DNA from: Nereocystis luetkeana
Lineage: Eukaryota; Sar; Phaeophyceae; Laminariales; Laminariaceae
NCBI GenBank assembly: GCA_031213475.1
Contig: JARUPZ010000014.1
Coordinates: 3,390,535-3,454,534 of the forward strand
DNA length: 64,000 nt
Direction: 5' to 3'
The translations under genes were made by a program, and so were the position numbers. Shown piece by piece: positions 55,601 through 64,000 of this stretch. Within the stretch, counting starts at the first letter, position 1, and each line of letters begins with the position of its first letter. The notes below the pieces were generated by a model. It made no database searches, had not been told where the DNA came from, and saw nothing but the letters and a program-made list of their open reading frames with translations.

Positions 55601-58600
55601 TCTACATTCCCTACACCGGGTGTAAGGTGTTCCAATCAGGCAGAAAAATATTACACGAGAGGGGACGGTTTTTTTTTCTCCTTTCCGAGTTTTCGGTTTC
55701 ATTTTCATTGTTTTTGCTGCCGTGCCGTGCTGTGCTTTCGCTTTCTTCGTACATACAGTACAGACATAGAGCATATCGAAAGAAGAAAATAAGTACAGAC
55801 AGTAGTACCCTACCTGGGGTGTATGTACGTACGTACGACATCCGCGACGCGAAGCGTATATGTGGCATCCAAGCTGACGTCGGAGCTGTTTTTTCCTGAA
55901 GCATGGCGGCGGGACTCTTGGCATTATCAAGTCGCCGGTTTGCAATTACATCATTTTATAAAAAAAAATTACGATCCTTGAAAACACTAAACTCAATCGT
56001 GGATCTCTGTTCGCTTCGCATAATTTGATGTACTTTTTTCCTTCCTGAGCGAGCGTAGCGGGCGGCGTAGGCCGCCCGCGAAGCGAAGCGCCTTGTACAA
56101 CATAACCAGCATGGTAAGCATTCCTTCTCCCCCGTACTTCATAAATTAATTCACTATTTGGTCTGCCCCTGCTGCTTTGCTATTCTTAAGTTTGGCTACA
56201 CATTTTTTTACCTCTTCCCTTGTGAACTCTCTCTGTAACCCTTCCGAACCACTGTCTTCCCTTTCTGATGCATCTACGTTCGCCTCTGCCCACGCGTTGA
56301 TTTCCTTCTCGAATTCTGCGTCGAACGTTTCGTTGGCTGTGGGTGTTCCTAGCTTACGGTAATGCTCGACAAGTACTTCCCTTTTTCCCTTCGAACTACT
56401 AACCATTTTACCGTTCTGTGCTCTTAAGGTAGCTATTCCCGTGCCAGCCTCTCCTGCTTGTTTGCCCAGTATCCCTTTTATCCCTACCCACATCTGCTTC
56501 ATCCCTCCCTCAAAGTCTTCATTCGTTTTATTTACTACGTCTTTCCATATGAGGGGGGGGGGGATTGGGGCCATCCAGATAGGTTTTATGTTGTCTCCTT
56601 GGGTTTGCATGTTATACTTCGACTATGACGAATATATCAGAGATGGCATTGTCAAAACCGAGTCATAAGTCGGTCGCGGGTTTTTCAAGTGTCCGTGGAG
56701 ATGTGTTGGCGGAACGTGGCAGCAGGAGGGGATGGGCGTCCAGGACGCAAAAAACTAAACATTATCAACCAATTTTACACGAAACCATTTCAGGCGTGAG
56801 ATGCCATACGATAGTAGCCCTGAATGAAGTCCTGTAGCTTCAATAGCAGAGAACTTCGGACGACCGCGTACACTAAAGCCAAAAACCGAACAGATACGTA
56901 AGTCAACCCACGCCAACCTAATGCAAACCAAAGCCGACCCAGTAGTTCCGCCGATGCAGGGCAAGGACAAAAACAAGAGGACCGCCTGCGTCAGAGCGGA
57001 CCCCACCCAAGACGGGCGGGAGGCGTGCCGGAGCGATGAACACAAAGCTACAATAGGAAAGCACCTCATTTCGTGTGTTTTGCATGTGTCGTTACCTGGG
57101 GAGGCCTCGGAGGGGGGGGGGGGAGCCTTGCCGGCGCCCCGTCTTCTAGCGATATCTTGTCGGTAACGTCCGTCACTGTCAGAGTAGCATCAACAGGAGC
57201 AGAGGTAGCAGCGGCAGTATTACGGGGGACCATAGTTTGTAGGACCCACGGTGCACACAAAAACCTAAATATTTCCCTTTTTTTACCATCAATATTTGGT
57301 CCTATTCACTATGGTCCCCCGTAATAGCAGCACCAGTAAAAGTACCAGTCGAAGTGCCAGCGGAAACGAAATAAAAAACGGAACCAAGACGATTTTTTGC
57401 AGTACGTATGCGTAAAATACCAACAACTACAAAAAACGGATTATACCACAATAATGACGTCCGGCCTACACCAATCGCTTCTGCTGCTACTGCCGCTGCT
57501 GCTGCTGGCGCTACAGCTGCCGGTGTGGTAGAAATCAAGCTGGAGCAGGACCATCGCGCCGAGCTTTCAGCAACAGGAGCGTTCGGAGCGTGGTGGCCTC
57601 AACCGACAAGAAAGACGCATCGAGTTGACACCAACCACCGCAGCCACTAGGGGCCAGGAGGCATAGCAGAGAGAGACTGCGCGCTCCCACGCTCCCACGC
57701 TCCCACGCTTCAAGCTTTTGTTGTATGCCAAACTCTATACAGGGTACCAGCAGAGTGTGGGGGTAGTGCGCCTGGGTTGACTGCGGCGGCTGCAAGGATA
57801 AGAAGAACGCCGGCGACATCAACACCAACAAAACCCACACCCATCCATGTTGACACCACAAAAAAAAAACAAAAGAGAGTGACACCATCCACAACATTGT
57901 CCTCGTGCGTCACCCAACACCGACATATTGACTCCACCAACATCAACATGCTGACAGAGGTGGCCCCAAGATTTTGGGTAAAGAGAGGCTTCTACCAATA
58001 TGTTGGCAGCATCAACACCAAAATGGATTGACCCCACCAACAAACACCATTGAGTGACAGCATCAAAACTACGATATACCCCACCTACATTGTTAAGTTG
58101 CCCGAACCAACACCAACATGCTGACACCACATACCCCAACATGTCACACCAACACCACCATATTGTCACCGACACCGATTTGTGGACACCGACCCCAACG
58201 TGATGACTCGTCCAACATCGGATGTGTTGACACCATCAAAGGACAACACCAACACTAATATAATGGCAATACCCATACCAAAATGGACACCACCATCATC
58301 AATACTTATGGACAGCACCAACACCAACATATACCAGCACAATTGTGTAAGCACCGCCAACCCTATTGCAGCACACCAACATCGCCAACACCACGACTAT
58401 TTTCGTACGTCGGACAGACAGATAATCTACAGATAGATCATATAGATCATCCACAGAGAGATGATATATATCATCTAGGTAATCTACAGATATATCATCT
58501 ACTAGACCATCTACAGAAAGATCATCGAGACCATCAACAGATACCAGGTATATCATCTAGGTAATCCACAGAAAAATCATCTAGATCATCTGCAGATATA

Positions 58601-59076
58601 TTATCTAGATTATCTACAGACCGATCACCTGGTTCACTGAGATCACCCACATATATATCGTCGAAATCATCTAGATCCTGATCTGCTGTTATAAGATGTT
58701 GTGCAGGATCTGTACAGCATAGATCCAAGCCAGGATTCATGTCATAGATCACGCAGACTACACGGCTCCCATCCGGCAACATCAGCACCAACATAGGGCG
58801 ATGATCCAAACCAACCCCAGTACCAAACCAAACACGCCTCACCCTTCTCGATGAACTCCGGCGATTCGAGGAAGCCCTGAAAGCTCCAGACTTTCATGCC
58901 CGTGCGAGGATCGACGAGCGCCATGTGCGGATAGCCCGTTGCACTATACCTCCGGCAGTAAATCTTGGCTTCCTCTGACACAGACGGTTGCTGTACGAGA
59001 GAAGAGGGGGGACACGAGAGAAAAAACAAAACTCGGCTGGAGAACAGCGCTGAAGACAATGGCGACAGCAGTATTT

Positions 59077-59113
<37 letters not shown>

Positions 59114-61602
59114 CGAGGCTCACACCCTTTATTACAGGCAACGCCGACATCAACAACATAAAACAACAACACCAACAGTAAACAAACAACAGCGAAGGCA
59201 AAGACAAGAAGGGGTAGAGACAACGCTGTTCACAGTATCTAACGATGCACCAACGCCCGCGAGCACTGATACCAGCAACACCGACGTCAACAACAAAAAC
59301 AACCAACACCACCACCCTCACCACCAAAAAAACTACTACGGGGGACCATGAGTAAATAGGACCGAATATTGTTAGTGAAAATAGGTGAACATATAGGTTT
59401 TTGTGTGTACCATAGGCCCTATTTACTATGGCCCCCCGTAATAGCAACGCAGCCAACACTTTACGTGCAAAAAAAAGCGTGTCCCACGATACGGCAGACA
59501 CAACCGCGGTTTAGCAGGGAGAGGCTGACGAAAACGGCGGGCAAGGCGTGCGCTATACACACCACGTTCAGAGACCTCCTGGCAAAAAAGCCCGACACAT
59601 TCCTGAATTCCTGGCATGCACTACTGCTGTACGTATACCTGGCACATGTTTGATATACTTTCTACCTTCAAGGGCTACAACCGAGTTTGGGTTGAACAGA
59701 CTACTTGGCGTCGGACTCTCAAGTTGTTGCACACGTTGGACAGGTGACTCATCCCCACCTCGTGCTCTAGTTTTTTCAGGGCAGATAATCTGTATGATCT
59801 GTATTATCTAGCTCGTGTTGCCGGGCGGGAGCCGTACAAAATCCGCACGATCTACCTACACATGCTTCCTGTGTTGGATTTATCTGCGCATCACGCCACA
59901 ACGGTAGGTTGGGGGCCCAACTGATCTACAGATCGTGATCTGTTCCATGTGTGCAATGTTTGCGGGATTGCACTTTTCACCTTTCGGGATCCCCGCGTGT
60001 ATCGACGAAAAGCACGAGCAACCCGACGCCATCAATCGCCAAACAAACAGCAGGAAGAAACCTGCGCAAAGTACGAAATAACCAGCATGCTGCATGCTGC
60101 CTGCGGCGCGGCGGGGCGCATGCCGTACAGCTCCTAACGTTACGCTTCGGACGCATTGCCCTACTTAAGCAACTCAGGCTGCTGCTCCGTGTGGCCAGCA
60201 CAGTAATCGGCACTTCTATCGACCTTTTTTCCCTGTGTGAAATAAGCCCCCACAAAGGGGTCACACTATCAACAGCAGCGTGTTCTACCAGCCTCCCACC
60301 ACAGTCCCGCATTATACCCGCATGGTATTGTCACTCCAGGCGACGAAAACAAACGACGGCATGCTGCTGCCATCAAGATCGAAACAATTGATGAGCCAAC
60401 ATAAGGCCCAACACGCCAAATTGTATCCGACAACAGGCCACGGGAGACGATTCTTGGTCCGGCCCCTGACCCACATAATCCTCTCAATAACCACTTGACC
60501 AACGAAACAAACTCACCAAGTTCACCGTAGTGTGCCCGAGTTCTCATCGGGTTAACGACTGACCCCCCACCCCCTCCTTTCCCTCCCCTCCTCAACGGTG
60601 CTTCATCTCGAAAGACACTCATGTTCAATGGTCAAAAGACCAAGGCACGCAACACATGAGTATCCCTCCCCCCACCCCCCCCCGCAACTCCCTGCCGCCC
60701 CCCACTTTCGCTGCCTCGCGCACCTGCCAGAAGATGCAGTTGCACTGTATAATGTTCTGCACCATTTCGTCCTTCCAAACATCCCTGTTCAGCCGGTGGC
60801 AGTCGAACTCCCCGTCGGCTTGAATGTTGACCAGAAGCCACTTCTTCTGCTGCTTCGCCGCCTGGTTTCGCCGGCGGCGTCACCCGAACCGCACGGAGGA
60901 AAACAATCAGCCATAATTTGAATCAAGAGGAAAAAAAACAAACAAAAGAAAACAAACAAACCAAAACAATAAAAAAGACGAAAACAGGCACACAAACAAG
61001 AAAGAGTCGGGAACAACACAAAAAAAAAGCCCGGGGGTGGGAGGGAAGAAAAGACGTGACTCCCCGTCTGAGCGAACGTCTGGTGCCGCCCCGACACAAG
61101 ATACACCGAAACGCCGCGACACAAAGCACACATGTAGACGTCGCACAAAGTCACGTTCCTCTCGGAAACCGCGCTCTCGCCTGCCGGGCCGCCTGGAAGT
61201 CTCCCATGAACATTAACTCCGTGGGGGGAGAAAACATGTTGGCCAGCTTCCTCTGCTTCTCGTTCACCGCGGGGTTGCTCGACCGTTCACTCCCCTTCGT
61301 AGCGAAAGCGTTTGACGCCTGCCAAGGTGTGCAGACCCAAGCGGGGTACGGAGGGGCGATATGGTAAAACTTCGAGCCGTTCGAGGAAAGAGGGCCCGGC
61401 CTTTCCGCTTGCTCGCGATAACATTGTTGGGGGGCAGGGGGATAGGGAAGCGGGGGGTGATTTAAGCCTGGCCATTTGGACAGATTCTCCTTGGCGTTTT
61501 CCTTCTGCAACCTTGACAATTTGTTGCGTTCCAGCTCCGCCATGGAGGGACACGGCTTCGACTTTGCGGCAAAGCTCCAAATACGTATACAAGGTACAAC
61601 AC
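49695..61602 (-). CDS. UBXN7-like UBX-domain protein (Cdc48/p97 adaptor), 7 exons found, 5' end not located
   Basis: Exons in coding order: 61602 (or 61318)-61181, 60861-60724, 58990-58843, 57175-57096, 52327-51422, 50334-50210, 49758-49695. Phases match at every junction. Exons 1-4 encode a UAS (thioredoxin-like) domain: LANMFSPPTELMFMGDF, KWLLVNIQ, LNRDVWKDEMVQNII, YPHMALVDPRTGMKVW, FLESPEFIEK. Exon 5 holds a ubiquitin-interacting motif (EDQMLAAAIAASL), long acidic, Ala and Lys/Gly tracts, and the first UBX strand (SVRFQFPTGAR). Exons 6-7 complete the UBX domain (FRKNSDVRQLFLFV, LFDVRTVRPP, EYTEAAAIPTGL) and the stop. UAS-UIM-UBX order is that of UBXN7, which links ubiquitylated substrates to p97/Cdc48. 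The usual UBX FPR loop reads VRPP here. The first intron uses a GC donor. A UBA domain expected at the N-terminus is not seen and may lie beyond the window. Confidence 0.85.
50210..50334 (-). CDS. UBX-domain exon of the UBXN7-like gene
   Basis: Acceptor TGCGGCAG, donor TCAG|GTATTC, 41 codons plus 2 nt. It supplies the central UBX fold: RKFRKNSDVRQLFLFVRSEL, then LFDVRTVRPPTSV. The strand-helix-strand pattern and the hydrophobic LFLFV helix fit UBX. The loop that contacts p97, normally TxFPR, is TVRPP. Confidence 0.8.
51422..52327 (-). CDS. Large UIM/acidic exon of the UBXN7-like gene
   Basis: 302 codons, phase 0-0, acceptor GAATGTACAG, donor AGG|GTGAGA. It starts LPPSTGGSEDQMLAAAIAASL, a clear UIM (acidic, then L/A spacing and a Ser), which binds ubiquitin. 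Next come Ser/Gly-rich sequence, DDSDQEDEDF with runs of Glu and Asp, Ala runs, KGKGKGKGKA, and EDDSPDKTSVRFQFPTGAR, the first beta-strand of the UBX domain. Reading through the donor adds out-of-family sequence, so the splice is preferred. Confidence 0.85.
53690..54346 (-). pseudogene. Reverse transcriptase domain of LINE copy A
   Basis: 218 open codons with RT blocks in order: the SEGQAGSRPNRSC approach segment, catalytic Asp in FLDVQKAYD, GVAQGCTLSPNLFKIYINDL, FADD in GLMFADDFVG (near 53881-53895), and KKCAVVV. Catalytic residues are intact, but the frame stops at 53690 and is shifted at its 5' edge. Unlike the REL-type elements at 2-11 kb, this RT has FADD rather than YMDD and a different C-terminal end, so it is an unrelated family. 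Confidence 0.92.
55161..55237 (+). repeat. 77-bp direct repeat, left copy
   Basis: Begins GTGGTGGAAAGCGAGTTTAG. Only two mismatches against 55539-55615. Confidence 0.95.
55238..55360 (+). mobile_element. SINE-like segment with box A/B and A-rich tail
   Basis: A box A-like TGGCGTCGCAGG (55239-55250, one mismatch), a box B-like GGTTCGATCCT (55283-55293) and an A-rich tail (55308-55340) follow each other, as in a tRNA-derived SINE. No other copy is seen in this window. Confidence 0.45.
55539..55615 (+). repeat. 77-bp direct repeat, right copy
   Basis: Matches 55161-55237. The two copies bracket 301 bp that include the SINE-like segment. Confidence 0.95.
57096..57175 (-). CDS. Small exon of the UBXN7-like gene (UAS end)
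   Basis: 80 bp, acceptor CTACTCTGACAG, donor CCCCAG|GTAACG. With the single G from the previous exon it reads VTDVTDKISLEDGAPARLPP and a Pro run, completing the last UAS helix and linking in phase 0 to LPPSTGGSEDQM. Confidence 0.75.
57220..57324 (+). mobile_element. MITE, copy 10
   Basis: Both ends perfect (TTACGGGGGACCATAG...CCCCCGTAA) with TA on each side. It ends 45 bp upstream (coding sense) of the acceptor of the small UBX-gene exon at 57175. Confidence 0.93.
57777..58400. repeat. CACCAACA-rich low-complexity region
   Basis: Irregular ACCAACACCAACAT words over about 600 bp in an intron of the UBX gene. Confidence 0.75.
58425..58750. repeat. ATCATCTA/CTACAGAT repeat, copy 3
   Basis: About a dozen irregular TATCATCTAG and ATCTACAGA words, with one TACCAGGTA (58542-58550). 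Related to the GATC-rich blocks at 25.9, 42.9 and 59.8 kb. Confidence 0.7.
58843..58990 (-). CDS. UAS-domain exon of the UBXN7-like gene
   Basis: 148 bp, acceptor TCTTCTCTCGTACAG, donor AAGG|GTGAGG, starting in phase 0 and ending in phase 1. It reads QPSVSEEAKIYCRRYSATGY then PHMALVDPRTGMKVWSFQGF, the best-conserved part of the UAS fold (the DPRTG turn followed by W). Confidence 0.9.
59336..59441 (-). mobile_element. MITE, copy 11
   Basis: CTACGGGGGACCATGAGTAA and inverse end GGCCCCCCGTAA, TA on both sides. Confidence 0.92.
59785..59945. repeat. GATC/CTACAGAT repeat, copy 4
   Basis: TAGCTCGTGTTGCCGGG, CTTCCTGTGTTGGATTTATC and CTACAGATCGTGATCTG occur in the same order as in 43045-43220. Confidence 0.65.
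60724..60861 (-). CDS. UAS-domain exon with the conserved core, UBXN7-like gene
   Basis: 46 codons, phase 0-0, acceptor CGAAACCAG, donor TGGCAG|GTGCGC. It reads AAKQQKKWLLVNIQ, then FDCHRLNRDVWKDEMVQNII, then FWQ. The spacing from the MGDF phenylalanine in the preceding exon to KKW equals that of the human UBXN7 UAS domain, as I remember the family. Confidence 0.9.
61179..61180 (-). other. Non-canonical GC splice donor (CAG|GCGAGA)
   Basis: No GT lies at the position required by UAS-domain spacing. Splicing at CAG|GC restores the exact residue count from MGDF to KKW and the phase 0 junction. The nearest GT (61168-61169) would add residues. Confidence 0.65.
61181..61602 (-). CDS. Most upstream exon found of the UBXN7-like gene
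   Basis: The 3' half is secure: VNEKQRKLANMFSPPTELMF then MGDFQAARQ, the start of the UAS region. The 5' border is open. An acceptor TTTTCGCAG at 61603 gives a 422-bp exon that includes MAELERNKLSRLQKENAKEN, while TGCACACCTTGGCAG gives a 138-bp exon starting at 61318. Both keep the frame. ATGs upstream are not convincing as the true start. Confidence 0.7.
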
Positions 61603-63070
61603 CTGCGAAAACAATGCGACGATACACGGATAATGGTATCTAGCCAGGAGCATCGAACAGCAGCAGCATCAACGACAACGACCACAACACCAATAACGGC
61701 AGCAGCAACCGGCGCCACCAGGGACGAGTGTTGGCATCTACCGATCGGTCGCCTGGCTTGCCAGAAAAAACAGTACACCATCCCACCAATCACGGACACA
61801 CAAAGCAACACCCATAACCTATACACGCTGCCCTGCCGCGCGACACCAATCGCCCATCCAACCGACCAACCGTTCAACCGACTACAGAACCAATCAACCA
61901 ACCATTGAACCAACCAACCGACCGACCAAGCAACCATTCAACCAACTAACCCCCCACAACTATATAGACCAACAATTTATACATTTACATTACCGTTATA
62001 CCGGTATACCAGGTACTATACCTGTCTCGTTTCTTGAGCGAAGTCGCGAAACGGAATTGCCGCCGTCGTAGGCGCACCCCCCCAAGGCCTCATTGTCGAC
62101 ATACCTGTCGCAGCCATCCGCACACACGCAACGCACACGAGCATGCGGGCGCACACGATAATCCGAACACAGGAGCACATGCACACACGAGCACATGAGT
62201 ACGCCAACACACGAGCACACGAGCATACGAACACACGAGTACATGGACGCACCATGTAGCACATCCCCACACCGACACACGGAGCACACGAGCACACGAC
62301 GGACACATGGGGCCTACTCGCACACGCGAGCACACGCACCGCACAGACGCGACATGGGCACAGATGCACACATGAATCACATCAACACACGATCATACGG
62401 GCATGCCAACACACGAACACAAGCACGCACGAGCACATTCAACACAAGAACACACGAGCACACGACGGGTACACGGGCATGCCCGAACACGCAAAGCACA
62501 TTCGCACACAAGAGGACACGATCACACGACCACCCGCGCAAAAGGGGAGCATACCAACACATGCACACCCAAGCGCACGATCAACACGAGCACACGAGCT
62601 TAGCAACACACGAACACACGAGCAAAGGCACGTATGAATACAAAGGGCATACTCGAACATGCGAGAACACACACCAATGGAACACAAGGACGCGAGCACG
62701 ATCCCGAGCGAGCCTCCCCACGAAACATCGGTGCAATTCCAAATTAATCGGTAGACACCAACAGGGCCGACACCGCACCGGACGCAACCGACACATCACG
62801 AAGGGTAACATGCCATCAGCTGTCCACATGAAGTAAACCCACGCAAAAAAAAAACGCGTATCCACATGTCTATGTTTTCGTGTGTGTCGGTCGTTACATA
62901 GCTGTTCGCTCTCCACCGGCGCTTCGCGGGCTGTTCGTTGGCTGGTCGTTAGCTTCAAGTTTTGGTCGTTTGTTCTCAGTAAGGACAGGCCCGCGAAGGG
63001 CTGGCATCATTTCCTTCTCTGCACGGGCGGTCAAGGAAAGACCCCGTCTCGTTTTCACTCGGCGGACACG
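61603..63070. other. Low-complexity upstream region
   Basis: An ACCAACCGACC-rich stretch (61850-61960), one TACCAGGTA (62007) and the ACACGAGC block described separately. No upstream exon of the UBX gene was recognised. Confidence 0.45.
62105..62700. repeat. ACACGAGCAC-rich irregular tandem repeat
   Basis: About 600 bp dominated by CACACGAGCACA and CACACGA words with variable spacing. Confidence 0.85.
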
Positions 63071-63712
63071 GCGGTGGTGAGTGGCGATGCGTGTCTAACG
63101 GTTGGTGCACGCCAACCGCTGCTCGCGCATCACCCCTCACCACCGGCTCTGCTACCGAGTGGAAAAGAGCCCGTTCGTTTGTTGCTTGACCTCATGCAGA
63201 AATCGCAGTCCCTGGGCCGGCTGAAGACGATACCCTCCCCCCTCGCCGCACGTTTTATCTTCGCACGAAAGGAGGGCCACTTTTCCGGTGCCGCCAGGCG
63301 GGTATTTCACGACGTAGTATTTTCTGCACCAGTTGCACCTATCCGGGGGGGCCAAGCCTGGCCGTCGTCGGCCCGAAGCCTGGCCATCGTCGGCCCGACC
63401 AGTAGCGAAAATGAAACGTGCGACGGGGGGCGGAGGCGGTGCCGTCCTCAAGTGGGCGAAGGATTGCGAATTCTGCTCGAGGTCAATCAAGGAACGGGCC
63501 ATCCCATTCTCGCTCGAACAGACGAGGCGGATGTGAGTCGTGATGCGCGTTCAACCGTTGGACGAGAGGTGTTGCGCGTTCAATTATTGGTGCGAACGCA
63601 CATCACCCCTCACCTCTGCCTCTCGTCTGTCGAGTGAAAAAAGAGAGCCCGTCCGTTCCTTGCTTGACCTCGAGCAGAACTCGAAGTCCTTGGCCCAGTT
63701 GAGAATAACCCC
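63070..63712. repeat. Compound repeat: direct copies 63070-63245 and 63530-63712 with an inverted copy between
   Basis: The segment with TTGCTTGACCTC then GCAGAA occurs at 63181 and 63657 in plus orientation and at 63450-63500 in minus orientation. The first and last also share GTGAGTSGYGATGCG and GCATCACCCCTCAC, themselves an inverted pair. This suggests a mobile element with long inverted arms. Confidence 0.7.
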
Positions 63713-63726
63713 CCCCCCCCCGACTC

Positions 63727-63970
63727 ATTGAAGCTGTCATCCATCCATATGTAAGTCCGCCTCACAAGCGATTCCTAGTACGATGCAGCTCACCCTTCAT
63801 GCGACTCGCTCAACACCTCACGTTGCGCTTCGCGCTTGGTGCAAGCAATGTCTGCCTGGTCGGTGACAACCCGACGTGCTCCGTTCCGACATTGTAGGGA
63901 CGCGAGGGTCTACGGTCATACGACTGCGGCCATGTACGATATCGAGTACCTCCCCCCCCCGCCCCCCTCC
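63727..63970 (+). mobile_element. R1 family, copy 10
   Basis: GTCCGCCTCACAAGCGATTC through GTGACAACCCGACGTGCTCC and GGTCATACGACTGCGGCC to GAGTACC plus a C-run. A second R1 fragment (GCAATGTCTGCCTCGTCGGT) begins at the window end. Confidence 0.85.
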
Positions 63971-64000
63971 CGGCGGAAGCAATGTCTGCCTCGTCGGTAA

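Larger units (their letters stand above)
54512..56094. mobile_element. 1.58-kb insertion of unknown type inside LINE copy A
   Basis: The LINE frame resumes on both sides (MLVMLY on one, NWIWKNEYAP on the other), so this block is foreign. Its borders show TTATAGAAC (left) and TTGTACAAC (right), a possible diverged 9-bp target duplication. Inside are two 77-bp direct repeats and a SINE-like segment. The right end has CGGGCGG...CCGCCCG hairpin sequence. No coding domain was found. Confidence 0.65.
52500..56610 (-). mobile_element. LINE copy A in an intron of the UBXN7-like gene, 5'-truncated, with an insertion
   Basis: Minus-strand non-LTR retrotransposon with a long ORF, now broken. From the 5' side: pre-RT region 56610-56095 (REFTREEVKKCVAKLKNSKA), RT 54510-53690 (FLDVQKAYDIVWR, GVAQGCTLSPNLF, GLMFADDF), then the C-terminal region 53690-52550 with MCPCGKAIESRTHIVGECEI, a Cys/His knuckle. 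Visible lesions: TAA replacing a Glu codon near 56148, a frameshift near 54385, TAG near 53690, a shift near 53440, and a 1.58-kb insertion. No endonuclease domain is present, so the copy is 5'-truncated. It shares orientation with the host gene and its A/T content is visibly higher than the neighbouring exons. Confidence 0.9.

Overview
This window looks like nuclear DNA from a eukaryote with large, repeat-filled introns. Two multi-exon host genes can be assembled by hand from GC-rich coding segments with matching splice sites and reading phases. Nearly everything else is transposon remains, small dispersed elements and tandem repeats. The lineage cannot be proved from the window. The style (GC-rich exons, kilobase introns, CCCTAA-type telomeric repeats, mixed Ty3, REL-type and LINE elements) would suit a stramenopile such as a brown alga, but that is inference. 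A 100-N scaffold gap lies at 34128-34227.

Layout: 1-1029 is the broken 3' part of a Ty3/gypsy polyprotein (minus). 1.3-8.2 kb holds long AGT/ACT trinucleotide arrays. 1870-5530 and 8247-11490 are two decayed copies (minus) of one non-LTR retrotransposon family with reverse transcriptase followed by a CCHC motif and restriction-like endonuclease. 12974-40889 (plus) is a proposed 10-exon, about 801-residue gene of unknown function; every intron joins exons of compatible phase. Its introns carry SINE-, MITE- and LINE-derived repeats, a 27-bp minisatellite and a 191-bp nearly pure C tract. 41-47 kb is gene-poor. 47.29-49.33 kb is a diverged array of a unit of about 42 bp. 61602-49695 (minus) is a UBXN7-like Cdc48/p97 adaptor gene (UAS, UIM, acidic tract, UBX). 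One of its introns holds a 4-kb LINE, itself split by a 1.6-kb insertion. The two genes are convergent, with the 42-bp array between their 3' ends. 61.6-64 kb is low-complexity DNA and repeats.

The main novelty is at the repeat level: (1) a palindromic 9-mer, TACCTGGTA, occurring about 22 times against roughly 0.5 expected; (2) eleven copies of a MITE of about 105 bp with TTACGGGGGACC inverted ends and TA target duplications; (3) five copies of a palindromic element of about 95 bp; (4) about ten copies of a SINE-like family whose 3' tail resembles the tail of the resident LINE and ends in a C-run rather than poly(A); (5) the 42-bp array. No prokaryotic features (operons, CRISPR) are present.
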